Shown here piece by piece: positions 34,290 to 46,546 of a stretch of 64,000 nucleotides of DNA. Location: positions 4,422,130-4,486,129 of the forward strand of contig OY986966.1 of assembly GCA_963920575.1 (NCBI GenBank), written 5' to 3'. The notes under the pieces are model-generated. The model worked only from the letters and a program-made list of their open reading frames with translations, ran no database searches and was not told the origin of the DNA. Both the position numbers and the translations under genes were made by a program. The DNA comes from Narthecium ossifragum (Eukaryota; Streptophyta; Magnoliopsida; Dioscoreales; Nartheciaceae). Numbering within the stretch: position 1 is the first letter of the stretch; each line of letters starts with the position of its first letter.

Positions 34290-36351
34290 CACCCCCCAAC
34301 TTGAACCTTGCTAGTCCTCGAGCAAAACAAAAAAGACAAATAAAATCTAACTAGCCACTTTCCTAGGACTCACGATTGCACTTAGCATGTGCAACAAGCC
34401 GTTAAACCCCTAGGTTTACCCTAGAGGACAAGTGTTGTCTCGTGAGGGTTTACAGTGATGATACCCACAAACATCTTATTTACAATTGAAATACTAAGAA
34501 ACCATACATCAATTCATATGTGATTTAGATCTACTCCAATGTCAAATAATAGAATCATGTGCACAATGATACCCTTCACATCACATAAGTATAAGAAATA
34601 TGCTAATCAAGTTATGGTTATCATCCTTCAAGAACTTTAAAGCACTTAATACAATTATAGTATAGTCAAGGAATCCAAGTGTAGGATGTTACCGCACAAA
34701 TATTTGGGGTTTTTAAAATCAACCAAGTAAAGCCCAATCTGATTCAGTCATCTTAAGTATTTCACATGTTTGCTAAAATATAACATGGTTGCTCTTTATA
34801 CTTTTCTCAATTAGTGTGCGACCGTGCAATGTTATAATCCCTTAAACTTTCTTTTAGGTCCTAGTAACGAGCTTTGGGTCAATGGCTCCCAAACCAATTG
34901 GCTTTAGGGCATTAGGTGATAAAGTACCCCTCAGACTTAATTGCTCAAACCCAAAAGGCTACGAATTATAACTAGTCATCACACATATTCTCTTTCTTTT
35001 TCTCTTAATTTTTTTTCATTGGTATGTGACCGTGCAATGTCATAATCCCTTAAGCTTTCTTCTAGGTCCTTGTAACGAGCTTTGGGTCAATGGCTCCCAA
35101 ACCAATTGGCTTTAGGGTATTGGGTGATAAAGCACCCCTCGGACTTAATTGCTCGAACCTAGAAGGTTACGAATTATAACTAGTCAACACACATATTTTT
35201 CACTCCTAGGCCGTTTGACGCGAACAATACACGTTGTTACGCACATTGCCCGGTTACTAAGCTTTCGGATTTCCCCACACGAGCATTGCCATTTTTGATT
35301 AAGCAAAACATGCTTCCTACCTTCAACTTCTTAATCCTTCAAGGTACCAAACTCAATTTGACTAATCAACCCTTCATAAGTGTGCAAATATAAAGTGATG
35401 ATGAATTTCTCAACCAACTTCAACATGTAGCAAGCAGTTTAAAGTAGATGAACAATAATATCCAAATCATGATTAGCAAATCCTTATAACTATGTGAAGT
35501 TTCGAATATATCATACAACAATCATCCATGAAGGGTACTAGAGTTGAATTTTTCACATAATCATTGATGCAAGTATTTTGCATTCGAAGTGTAAGATAAA
35601 AAAAAATGTTAATCAATGGTTATCATGCGTGTAATGCATACCCCCCAACTTAAACGGGATTGTCCTCAAGCACGATTGAAGGGTAAGGGAAAGAGATAAC
35701 CTGGATTGTTGTTTGAAAAGCGTATAAGACGGTAAACCTTGCAAGGCAAATTGCACATATGTGAAGCATAGGATGAATGAACAAAACTAGAGAAATGAAT
35801 TAAGTAAAGATTGAGGATTGAGTTGAGAGTAGGATAAGATTGTAGAGGAGCAGTGGCTTGGTCCAATATCCTGAAAACACGAAGGAAATAGAATTGGCAT
35901 GAATAATTAAAAAAAATTGGACAGCACCTCCCTTGTATTTTAGATGAGTTCACTGCTTACATATGTGATACATTTAAAATATCTACCACACATATAAAGA
36001 GGTACACAACAAATTCAAAAAGTTACCACATTCAATCACATACACAGATTAACCCCCTTCACATGCTTATAATCATCCAACTTCTCAAAACACAAAGGAT
36101 AACAACCATCTTAAGATAGAAACCAAACTTCACAAAAATATGTAGCATAAAAGAACTCATATACAACCATGACATCATTCACAATGATCTTTAGTCATTC
36201 ATTCATTCATCCACAATGTAGCATAAGAGAACCCATATACAACCATGACATCATGAATAAAAAATGTGGCATTATGCCTAAGCATTAGTATCCACCAAAA
36301 TGTACAATCCAATCATGTTGTTAGCTATACAAAAAAACTATACAATCACTC
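34290..36351 (-). other. Non-coding 3' interior of the non-autonomous retrotransposon
   Basis: No open frame of substance. Two diverged tandem copies of about 200 bp (34800-34990 and 35020-35190) share TAACGAGCTTTGGGTCAATG. A block with GCACATTGCCCGGTTACTAA near 35245 also occurs twice at 41385-41495 in the Athila-like element, showing that the two families are related. Confidence 0.7.
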
Positions 36352-37355
36352 TCAACTCTCAGTCTCACTCGGCATAACTGGCTGCACCGCTGCAGGAGTA
36401 GGGGTATCGTCTACTGGTGAGTCCTCCGGTAAAGTGCTGAACTCCTCTGTCTGCGTGGAGGTGGAGACTGTAGCTGGTCCTGCCGGGCACAGCTTTGCCA
36501 AATAGGCAAGTATCGTCCGCAACTCATGTTTTTTCTCCTGCTGATAATAGTGCAAATCCGTCTTGATAGCACTTAAGGAATGATCAACCTCCTCTAATCT
36601 AGCGTTCATTGCGAGGCGAAGATTTTCTAATTCAGAGGGTGACTCATCCTCCGAAGGTGGTGGGACCTATGGCGCAGGCTCAGATGCTGAGGGTGGAGGA
36701 GGAGCAGATGGGATAGATTGAGGAACAGCTGGTGAAACAGGCTGCCTCGTAGCTAGGATGGAGGCAATCTCCTATTTAGCTTTGGCCATTTTAGAAATGA
36801 CCTTACTCCAGATGTTTTGGCCAAAGAAAGAAGAGGATGGAGCTTCCATGGTAGGCTCATTAGAAGGGAACCAAGGTTGACGCACAAGGAAATCAGAAAT
36901 AAGGCAAGGGTGTGGAAAGGGTTTTGTCTTGTTCTTGTTATCAGCATTTTTAAGAAAATATTCCATATCATTGAGAATTAAGGATGGAAAAGGAATGGAA
37001 ATATTCTTAGGGATACACCACAAAACCCATAACCAATCACCTATGCGGCATTGAGGGTGAGCCGTCTGAAACACATTGCAACGTAGAACATCATCGATGA
37101 ACCACAATTGTTCATCTAGTTCGCGTCGATAAATATCGTCAGTGTAAGCTCACACTGGAACGACTTTAGAAGCACACCACCCTCGAACGGCATCATATCG
37201 GGTACCAGGGGATGAATAGGGACATCTAAGATGTCACTGATGGCCTTAGGAGTGAAAACAACACGATGACCCAGAATGGAGGATGTGAACCCTGGACAAT
37301 TGGTATCAACCGAAGTTTGTGGAAGAATAGTCAAGTTTTGATAAAACGGCGCCAT
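36352..37355 (-). pseudogene. Retrotransposon accessory ORF (putative plant transposon protein type)
   Basis: The ATG at 37355 lies inside the primer-binding site (ATGGCGCCG). The frame reads MAPFYQNLTIL and then GHRVVFTPKAISDILDVP, a motif common in gag-like proteins of non-autonomous plant retroelements. A frameshift near 37140 leads to LDEQLWFID and RIGDWLWVLWCIPKN. The last part (36609-36352) is a Pro/Thr-rich tail after another break. The function of this family is unknown; here it is broken. Confidence 0.6.
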
Positions 37356-38514
37356 TTTTGACTCGCCTTGAAATGTGTCGTTAATTAAATCAAAGACGGA
37401 CAAAACAAATTACCGAACTACTAATTAACTACAACGTAGTTAATGGGAGTACGGGTCGAATCCTCAAGGAATTGGATAGTCGAATTACAATTACAATATA
37501 TTCTCTACAATAATTGAAAACAATTCGGTTGATTATTGGAGTTTTCTAACTATAGTATTCTAAAACAACTAAAGAGGAAATTTATCAAGGAAGAAGTCCT
37601 AGGGAATTCCAATCCGAATTAGGGTCTAAATACTATCTCTATGAATCAAGATGCATGACACTCACGAGATCATCTAAATTGGATATCGACGAGCGTAGGA
37701 TTAATATCGCTCGCCGCTAATGAAATGTCGGGTTAGGATCATCTCATCGCGTGCATAACAAGGTAAAGATCCATGGTCGAGGCTCTAATTCGATCATAGC
37801 TCAACGATCGCCGGACTAAGGTCATATCGTTGGCAAAAAATCAAGGCTTTGTATGGATAAGGTCTTGGGTTGAGATGGGTTTAATACCTCAATCCCATCC
37901 CTCATCTAAGTCAAGAATAATGTGTAGGATAGCTTTGGCTTGGGGTGGTTCTAGCACCTCAAGACCCTATCCCTAGATCAAGGATTCATCCCCTAGAATG
38001 GCTATGGTTCTAGCATAGCCTCTTCTTTGAGGAATTAAACCAAACATCTAGTAAGCATCATCATATTCTCAAGCAATTCCATACAAAACAAGGTAATCAA
38101 ACCATTCAATAATGGAATTCATTGAAGAAATATAGAATTACATGAGAATTCATACAAAAACCATCTCATAAGAGTCATTACATCAAGAATCAAAAGAGAA
38201 TTCTAAGGAAAAACCCTAATACATCATGAAATTCCCAAGGAGAAGGGATTTAGCTACTCATCTTGGGTAGGATAACCATGGAAGAGGAGGCTTCACCCAT
38301 CTTCTCCATCAAAATCCACCCTCAAAACCCTAAATCCTCAAGGATGAGAGGAGAAATCTCCAAAAACTAAAAGAGTAGAGAAGGCTGGAGAAAGGAGGGA
38401 AAAAGAGTGGAGAAAAGATCCTTAAATCAGAGCCAAAGCCTCTATTTATGGGCTCCAAGTCGTGGATCCGCGGATCCGATCAGAACCGTTCATTTTTACC
38501 CGTCAGCGACCTTG

Positions 38515-38990
38515 GATCAATCCGAAATAGGTTTGGATCGATCTAAGATGTCAAAATCTGGGTTTCTAACACCTTGGATCGATCCAAAATGGGTCTGAAT
38601 CGATCCAAGATGTAGCAAAAAATCAAGTTCTCTGGAAAGAAATAGGGATCGATCCATTAACAATTTGGTACGATCCATTATGTACCAGAGAATCATGGCT
38701 CTCTGGAAAAGAAATAGGGATCCATCCATTACAGATCTGGATCGATCCAATATGTACCAGAGAATCATAGTTCTCTGGAAAAGTAATATGGATCGATCCA
38801 TTACAGATCTGGATCGATCCAATTTGTACCAAGCTCTCTAAAGAAAGATATTTGAATCGATCCATTAAGGATTCGGATCGATCCAATATGTGACAGAAAG
38901 TCTGGCTCTCGGGAAAAGGGTCTAGATCGATCCGAAACACTTTTGGGATCGATCCAAAAATCCCTGGATCGATCCAAATTGTCTGGATCG
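38515..38990. repeat. GATCGATC palindrome cluster, right LTR
   Basis: This is the counterpart of 33675-34118 in the other LTR of the same element. One unit is inserted relative to the left copy (GATCCATTAAGGATTCGGATCGATCC region near 38860-38882). Single-base variants break some palindromes (GGTACGATCC at 38668). Confidence 0.9.
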
Positions 38991-39263
38991 ATCCAAATAA
39001 GGCTGAATTTGTATAATTGATGTCTTTTTGGCTTGAAATCAATGCAACTCTCTTTGTAAGCTATTGTACCTGAAACCATATAAAAAGATATTAAAAATGC
39101 ATTGCTTGAGAGCTAACAAAGCCCAGTTGAATGGGTGAATTAGGTATATTTTGTGACTTATCACGGACCTGACTCCCTCCTCCTCCGGCACCGGCTCCTC
39201 TGTTTCTCATGCTCTCTCCTCTGTTTTCGTCTCTCTCCTCCCTCTTCCTCTCTGTTTCTTAGA

Positions 39264-39310
39264 GTACATGGCTGCTCCTCGACAGCATTATCCCACCGGA
39301 AATCGGCAAC
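39264..39310 (+). pseudogene. CLV1/BAM LRR fragment, right arm, part 1
   Basis: ATGGCTGCTCCTCGACAGC... to GAAATCGGCAAC is the right-arm copy of the LRR fragment (compare 30238 leftward). It is cut at GGCAAC by the Athila-like insertion and continues at 48274. Confidence 0.65.
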
Positions 39311-40807
39311 TGATACGACTTGAAAAGTTTCGCGGCTTAACAAGTCTCACCAAAATTACAATATATTCCGGTGCTCTACTTTAACTACTAAGAACTAGTA
39401 GATAGTGGAGAGTCCGAGTCGAGTCCACAGGGATTTAAGTGATTGAAATCGAATGCTTAGTAAATTTTCTACTAATGAGTTGAGAAAAGATTGCAGATTG
39501 ATATTAAACTAAACTTATACTAACAGATTTATGAATACGAGAGAAAGGACCATAGGATTCTTAATCAGTAACTAAGGATCTACCAAGTCTTCCTAAGATC
39601 GGGGCATGTAAACACGATGAATGACTTCCTAAAAGTTTATAAGTGAATGGCTAGTTCTCCTTATCACTCAACAAGTTCTGGTTAGGATTCCTTGTTGGCA
39701 AGAACAATTATCTAATTGTCAGTGACCGAATGATTAGTTACGTTCACTACTAATGAACCCTCTTATCAGGATGAGTTCATCGCAAATAATAACATGGATA
39801 TGGATCTAGGTGTAAGATTGAGATGACTTCGCATCTCGATAGCCAAAACTATAAAGGTAAGATGCATGAAGGATTAGGGATGGAACGTAGTGGGACTAGC
39901 ACTATACAATCCCTAACCACGAAGAAAATTCCATCCGAGATACCATAGGACTAGCATGAACATCTTATTTGGATGAATCCAATCCAAGCCCTAACATACA
40001 CAAGCTCTAGAATCAAGTGCAAACAAGAACGATTCATACATTCAGTATAAAATCAACACCAAGATATACGAAAATAGAATCAATCCATATAAGCCAAATA
40101 ATTGTGTATACAAACCCTAGATCTAAGAAATCCCTAATAAAAACCCTAGTTACATCATAAAAATCCCATGATTAGGGTTTTAGTTACTCATCTTCATGGG
40201 TTGATCCATCGGTGGATGTTGATGATCTCCTCCCGTCATGGATCTCCTCCAAAGAATCGCCGAAGAAATGTGTAGAAAAAGATAGGAAAACTCTCCCCAA
40301 AAACGTCTGGAAAAAGCCCCCAAAAATCCCTAAACAATGACTACTTATGGCCCAGGTAACAACCTTCCACGGATTAGATCTGAGCCATTGATTTTTGACT
40401 TAGGCCGAGTCGGATCGATCCGTCTAGTCGAGTTCGATCGATCCAACTACCTTCAATTGCTGGTGACGCCCGATCCGGATCGATCGCTCCTGTCGAGTCC
40501 GATCGATCCTTCTATTGTTGTTACGCTACGTCCCGTGCTGGATCGATCCAGCTAATCGAGTTCGATCGATCCTCGTGCTTGCTTTTTATCCCCGTGCTGG
40601 TTGAGTCGGATCGATTGCGCCTGTTGAGTCCGATCGATCCAACTTGCCAGAATCGCCAGAATACTCTTCTTTTAGCTCCAAAGTTGTTCTAACTCGTAGC
40701 AGAGTCTGTTATACCTAAAATGGGATAAAAGTAGTCAATACATCATTGCTCGGGCCCCAACAAAGCCAAATTACAAGGGTGTTTCGTGCACTTTTCAAGT
40801 CTTATCA
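39311..40807 (-). repeat. LTR of the Athila-like element (left)
   Basis: 1497 bp, TG...CA. On the minus strand it starts TGATAAGACTTGAAAAGTG directly after the polypurine tract AAGTCGGGGGGTG (40808-40820). The two ends are inverted repeats for about 17 bp. A GATCGATC cluster and a weakened TATA (CATAAGTAG near 40340) are inside. Confidence 0.8.
40405..40642. repeat. GATCGATC palindrome cluster (CGATCGATC/GGATCGATC type)
   Basis: At least seven copies, such as CGGATCGATCCG, GTTCGATCGATCCAAC, CCGATCGATCC and TGGATCGATCCA, often paired with GTCGAGT. It is placed upstream of the TATA candidate of this minus-strand LTR. Confidence 0.9.
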
Positions 40808-42526
40808 CACCCCCCGACTTGATCTTTGCTAGTCCTCGAGCAAAGCAAACAAAAATTTAAAATTAAAGCAGTAAACCTAACTAGCCACTTTCGTAGGTCT
40901 CACGATCGCACTTAGCATGTGCAACAAGCCTTTAAACCTCTGGGCGGCCCCAATGGAGGAGTTATAGTCTCCTGAGGGTTTCCAGTGATGATACCCACAA
41001 ACATCTATACATCCCCTTTAACATGCCATCAGAACTCCATTATAATACTCATTAATTCAAATGCACTAAATAGAATCACTATCAATAAGTTTATTCTTCA
41101 ATCGATAGTCATATAAACATAAAGTAAATAAGAACCAATCAAAGCATAGTTCCAGCACTTCAACATATTTAATCATGGTTCAAAAATAACCTTGACACTC
41201 CAGTGTATGGATTTGGTTCCACACGTGTCAGAGTATCCATTATATCCAAACATTCCACTAGTCAAGGTCACAATTCTAGGCCAACACATATTTTCTACTT
41301 ATCACATAACAATCTGTGTCCTTTTTCTTTTCTTTTTTTTTTTCGCAAGGATCTTCAACCGTTTTACGCGAACAACACACCTTGTTAGGCACATTGCCCG
41401 GTTACTAAGTATGAAGTCTTTTTTTTTTGTTAGGACATTCAACTGTTTTACATGAACAACATGCTGGTTAGGCACATTGCCCGGTTACTAAGTTGAACCC
41501 CTCCACTTTTCGTACACATATACTTTTTGCAGACAAAAAACTGTATGTGTCAATGTATCTTCTGTGACATGTCCTAAAATCATAGATCTATTCTAGTCTC
41601 ATGCTCAGAATCTAACTTCAACTCATCCACATGTGAAAGTGCTCAAGTGCAATAGGATATGTCAAGTTATCTCTAAATTATGGTAAAAGTGTTAAAGTAC
41701 AGAACTCATGTCATGCATAGTTAAATTTACTAGATTTTACATGACATATGAATTTCTGAATAATTCATCGAATAATATTCCAAATGATGCATTTTTATCA
41801 ATAACCATCATAACTTCCTTCGTCTGACACGTTATAAGGGATGTATAAAATTCGGTTATCATAAAATAAATAACTATGCATTCCTAGAATCCTACCCCCC
41901 AACTTAAATGTAATTGTCCCCAATTACACTAAGTTATAAAAAAAAGCAAAGAATATGGGATAGAGATAACCTGAGATGCTTCATACGAAAAAGTAACACT
42001 GAGGATAAAAAGAAAAGCAGATTTGCAGATCAAGGTTCGGCGTGAAAAACCAAGTAATGGCGTGATGGCACCCAGCTGTGCATGCGCTAGCATATATACC
42101 CTGTACAATCATAGAAGAAATACTCCATGAATGCAGTCATGGAAAGTAAAGAATAATCATAAAAGTTGGAGAAAAATTGGGCAGCATTCCCTCTATTTAG
42201 TCAATAAGCACAAGGGTTGTACAATCATTCATCACAATGACAATGACAGAGAAAAACAACAAATTATCCTAAGCTTCCACCTGCTGCAGCAATAACAAAT
42301 ACAAAATCATCCACCCATACAATTATAGATTGGCACACGCAGCCCCTCGCACTCCCGGGGAACACCCCCCAGAGCCAAAAAGTCAAAATATATATAACTA
42401 TAATGTCCAGGAAATACAAAAATGAGTCAACAATCGACAAAAGTCAAATCAAAACATGCCAACACACGGTCGTAGATGCAAGAAACCAAAAAGGTGTACA
42501 GGGAATCGAAGCAAGCATCTAAGGAC

Positions 42527-42715
42527 TCAAAGCTGGGGTGGTGACCCAGGAAAGGATAACGGCCGATAAGGTACGATAGCAAGCACAGGAGATGTCGGTC
42601 GGCGCAAGTCAGCGGAGTCTACAAAGTCATCGTCAGACGAAAACATCGAAGCTTGAGACACAGGAGACCCTGGTGCCCAATCGTACTCCGACGAAACGTG
42701 GCTGGACGAAGACAT
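42527..42715 (-). other. Small open frame in the 3' region of the Athila-like element
   Basis: From ATG 42715 the frame encodes 62 residues, Ser/Asp-rich then Pro-rich (VSSEYDWAPGSPVSQ, SSDDDFVDSADLRRP). Athila elements often carry an extra env-like ORF in this position, but this one has no membrane segment and I cannot identify it. It lies downstream of an internal TATA/GATCGATC unit. Confidence 0.35.
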
Positions 42716-43198
42716 CGTGGAGTGCACATGCATATACGATCGTTGGTATGAGACGACGATAAAAAGGCGATGGGATATAGACGGATCTATCCGTCCAGAA
42801 ATAGGACAATCGATCCGTCACGGAGTGAAGGAAGACTCAACAGGAGGAAACAGGGGAAGGAAGAAGACGCAGCGAACCCCGTGGAATAGAAGGAAGGAAG
42901 ACGAGGTGGAAAACACGAATATGGATGAGAAGATCACGGACACATAGCAGAGGGTGTGGTGGACGCCGGCCATAGTCGCCGGCGGCATTGGTCGGAATCC
43001 ATGGTGAAAACCATGGGCTCCGCCGCGTAGACTCCCAATGATAATGAAAGAATTCGGAATAGGGAAGAAGAGGATGACTGGGTGTCTTACCAGACGGATG
43101 GACTCGCCGGAAGGAGTACGCCGGAATCAGAGATGAAGTAGGAGAGGCAGAGCCGGAAGCAGAGCATAGATGTAGAACAGTGGCCGCAGAGTAAGACC

Positions 43199-43212
43199 AC
43201 TATAAATACTCT
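43199..43212. promoter_or_regulatory. Internal TATA candidate in the Athila-like 3' region
   Basis: CACTATAAATACTC (minus: GAGTATTTATAGTG). On the minus strand it follows the GATCGATC cluster at 43350-43955 and precedes a GC-rich stretch with a small open frame, the same layout as in the LTR promoters nearby. Confidence 0.4.
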
Positions 43213-43349
43213 CAGTCCTTGGGAGCCCTATTCGAAGTAGGACTCCAGGATGATAAGGATGGAAAGGCCGGTGAACGGTTATGGCTCAACTCGGAGTGGA
43301 GTCCGACTGGGAAACGGCGACTGGGCTAACCATGTGAGTTTTAGAAGAG

Positions 43350-43955
43350 CGCGAGCAGGATCGATCGAACTAGACCGGTTGGATCGATCCGTCGCCACGT
43401 GGACGCATTGGGTGCAAACGGATGAGCAGTGAATAAACAGGCCCGATCGATCGAACTACCTTAGAAGGATCGATCCGACTTTCGCGACTAGATTCATCGA
43501 GAAGGACGGATAGAAGGATCGATCGGGAGGTAACTCGTCAAAAACACCACTCTCTGTCACCAATAAATACCCACCTCGGATCAATCGGACACGCTATGAC
43601 GGATCGATCCTACGCTCGCAACTAGTTTCTAACATTGACGGAGAGATAGAAGGATCGATCGGAAGGTGTAGTGCCAAATACACTACGTTCTGTCAAGATT
43701 AAATCAACCAATAAGATCGATCCCTCTCCCAAGACCCGATCGATCCTACTATTGTAAGGAGTAAAGCAAAGACTGAGGGATAGAAGGATCGATCAGGTGA
43801 TGGGGTGACGAAAACACTATGTTCTATCAAGATAAAATACCCACCTCGGAGTGATTGGACACAACAGGACGGATCGATCCAACTAAGGCACTATGAAAAT
43901 AATGCGTGACGCAAAGAAGGATCGATCGGTCTAAATCGGCTAGATTGATCGGCCT
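43350..43955. repeat. GATCGATC cluster in the retrotransposon interior
   Basis: About ten copies are spread over 600 bp (GGATCGATCGAAC, TTGGATCGATCCGTC, AAGGATCGATCGG). They are spaced more widely than in the LTRs and separated by semi-repeated text (AAAACACTATGTTCTATCAAGAT). The cluster is not in an LTR, which is unusual among the clusters in this window. Confidence 0.85.
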
Positions 43956-44159
43956 TAACGAAACGTGAAAATTGCATAATAAACCAGGGAATTAAGCCTC
44001 AACTAACCCTGTAAAAATACGGACCTCTCCAGGTCATAAGAATTCGAGCATGGACATCCCCAAGCTAACAATTAACATGATTAGCTACGGGCAGCGATGA
44101 CAGTATTATCAGACAATCAGAATCAACTATGCAAATAAGTAGAAATTTTGCAAGCATGC

Positions 44160-44885
44160 AAAGAAAACTAATTAAAACACATAAAGGATGGGCTGCCTCC
44201 CATCAAGCACTTGATTTAACGTCTCTAGCTCAACCCAATGATAGCGCAATTACTCAGGAATTGGTTCATGCAACCGTTGTGTGGCTTCTATGGTCAGAGA
44301 ATTTTCTATGTATCGTTTTAACCTTTGGCCATTCACTTTGAAGGTGGAATCAGAGTTAGGATGGCGGAGTTCAACAACCCCATGAGGGAAAACTTGAGTG
44401 ATTTCGAATGGGCATGTCCATCTAGATTTCAGTTTTCATGGGAAGAGCCGTAATCTAGCATTAAATAACCACACCCTATCTCCCACATTTCTCTGATTAA
44501 TGAACCTATCATGGTACGCTTTAGTTCGAGCCTTATAAATAAGAGCATTATCATAGGCTTCATTACGTACTTCCTCCAACTCATTGAGTTGGAGAAGACG
44601 AGCACTCCGACCAGTAGGTAACAAATTAACCTCTTTAATATTTAACCACACTTTATCCCTGAGATTCACTGGTAAGCGGCAATGCTTACCATAGACCATT
44701 CGATATGGTGACATCCCTATGGGTGTTTTAAATGCCGTTCTATATGCCCATAAAGCTTCATTCAAGCGCACGGACCAGTCCTTTCTATCCAAACACACTA
44801 CTTTCTCAAGGATGCGTTTGATCTCCCTATTAGACACCTCTACCTGCCCACTGGTTTGAGGGTGATAGGGGTGGCAACCTTACAC
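44160..44885 (-). pseudogene. Athila-like integrase C-terminal part
   Basis: The minus strand reads [58 protein letters not shown] and, past the stop after LFP, VFPHGVVELRHP and FKVNGQRLKRYIE. This is the end of the integrase core and the C-terminal domain of Ty3 elements of the Athila/Tat lineage. It is followed by GATGGGAGGCAGCCCATCC, the sequence these elements carry just after pol. The 5' part of pol is gone: the frame stops at the inversion point near 44885. Confidence 0.85.
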
Positions 44886-44892
44886 GAGATAT

Positions 44893-45311
44893 TCTGATAC
44901 ATGTGAAACCAATTTCACACACTAGAGAGTCAAAGTTTATTTTGAATCATGATTAAATATGTTGAAGTATTGGAAGTGTGTTATGACATGTTTTGATTTA
45001 CTCTACTTTTATGTGAATATGAATTAAAGAATATATTCATGGATATTATTTCTAGTTGATGCATTGGAATTAATGAGTATTATAATGGAGTTCTGATGAC
45101 ATGTTAAAGGGGATGTATAGATGTTTGTGGGTATCATCATTGGAAACCCTCAAGAGACTATAACTCCTCCACTGGGGTAACTCAGGGGTTTAAAGGCTTG
45201 TTGCACATGCTAAGTACAATCGTGAGACCTACGAAAGTAGCTAGTTAGATTTATTGCTTTCTTTTTGTCTTTTCTTTGCTCGAACACTAGCAAAGTGTAA
45301 GTTGAGGGGTG
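44893..45311 (+). other. Plus-strand 3' region of a related element
   Basis: This is a close inverted copy of about 40808-41190 (shared: GGGGATGTATAGATGTTTGTGGGTATC and TTGTTGCACATGCTAAG). It ends with a polypurine tract (GTTGAGGGGTG) touching LTR A. Confidence 0.8.
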
Positions 45312-46538
45312 TGATGAGTCACTAAATATTCACAATTAAACTCCTTAAATTACCTTTGTTAGCATGAGAGTGTTTGTATTTGATAGTTTGTTATTTGATT
45401 TCAGATTTAATCATGCTTTGAGAAGAAATGCAGGAAAATCGGCTAAAATGACTAAATAAACTATTTCGTCGACCGTCAATAATATATTCATCAGATATTT
45501 CACAAAGGTCCAAATATTTTGAAACTTTGAGATATTGTAGAAGACTAAGAGATCTACAACTTTGTTGTTGGATACGTTCCGAGATTCTTGATGGTGTGAT
45601 AGCAGACTTGAAGAATACATGAAGAGACATAAGCTGGAAAGCTGCACGGTCGAAGCTCAAGAGATTATTCGTAAAATATTCTACATAATTCTGAATATTA
45701 TGAAATCTTCGGGATCTGACAGAAAACTTCATAATCTACATCTTTTGTGTTGGACTCATTTTCAGATTCGGGACGAATTGGACTCAGTTGGGACCGGAAT
45801 AGGCTGCCAAGATCAATTCAGGAAATCTGAGTTGCACTAGAGTCCAACTCAACTAAACCCTAGTTTTGGGAGTTCCCCTATATATATATGATTATTTAAT
45901 CCGAATTGGGGGGGGGGGGGGCTGGCTTGGAACTTTTTCTGGGTAGCCGACTTCACCAATGGATCTCCTCTCTAAGATGAGTAACTAAACCCTAGCCTAG
46001 GGATTTTTATGATGTAATAAGAGATCTTTCTAGGGTTTCCTATGGATTTGAGCATGTAAACATATTTTGATGGTTTGAATGGATGATTCTTATTTTCTTT
46101 ATATCTATTGGTGTGGTTTTTATTATTGTGGATGAATGATTCGTTCTTATATGCACTAGATCTAGGTCTTGAGCATGTTAGGGCTTGAGATTAGATATTC
46201 TCATGAAAACATTCATGCTAGAACCATGGATGTGAGAATTTTCCTCTCTAGATTAAAAGTCTTGTGATGTTAGGACCATTACACATAATGCTAGAACCAT
46301 TATGACCAACTCTTAATCCGTTATTCATCTTAATTCAAGATTAGGGATTTCGTAGGTGCTAGTACCACTACGCTAGTGCTTGAACTATACAAGGTAATTA
46401 GACTTAATACTTTTTTTTCCTGTGGATCGACTCGGACTCATTGCTATCTATCCCTAAAGTAGTTAGTTAGTGATTCGGATTATAAATTTCTAATTTTGAC
46501 GTACTTGTTAAGACTACGACACTTTTCAAGTCCTATCA
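45312..46538 (+). repeat. LTR A (plus orientation)
   Basis: It begins TGATGAGTCACTAAATATTC after a polypurine tract and ends CAAGTCCTATCA. It contains TATATATATATG (about 45883) and a G14 tract at 45908. It resembles LTR B in inverse orientation but lacks an inner segment of roughly 300-400 bp after GTGCTAGTACCACTACGCTAG. Confidence 0.8.
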
Positions 46539-46546
46539 AAATTTTG

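Larger units (their letters stand above)
32526..39163 (-). mobile_element. Non-autonomous Ty3-like LTR retrotransposon, 6.6 kb, complete
   Basis: LTRs are 32526-34289 and 37359-39163 (1764 and 1805 bp; very similar, differing by a few indels and substitutions). They start TGACTCGCC and end CTTATCA on the plus strand. Target duplication: CGGAG (32521-32525) / CGGAC (39164-39168); the matching uninterrupted MULE arm has CGGAC. A polypurine tract (minus: AAGTTGGGGGGTG) adjoins the left LTR. A primer-binding site (minus: TGGCGCCG at 37354) lies 4 nt from the right LTR. The element is thus on the minus strand. The 3.07-kb interior has no protease, reverse transcriptase or integrase. Confidence 0.9.
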
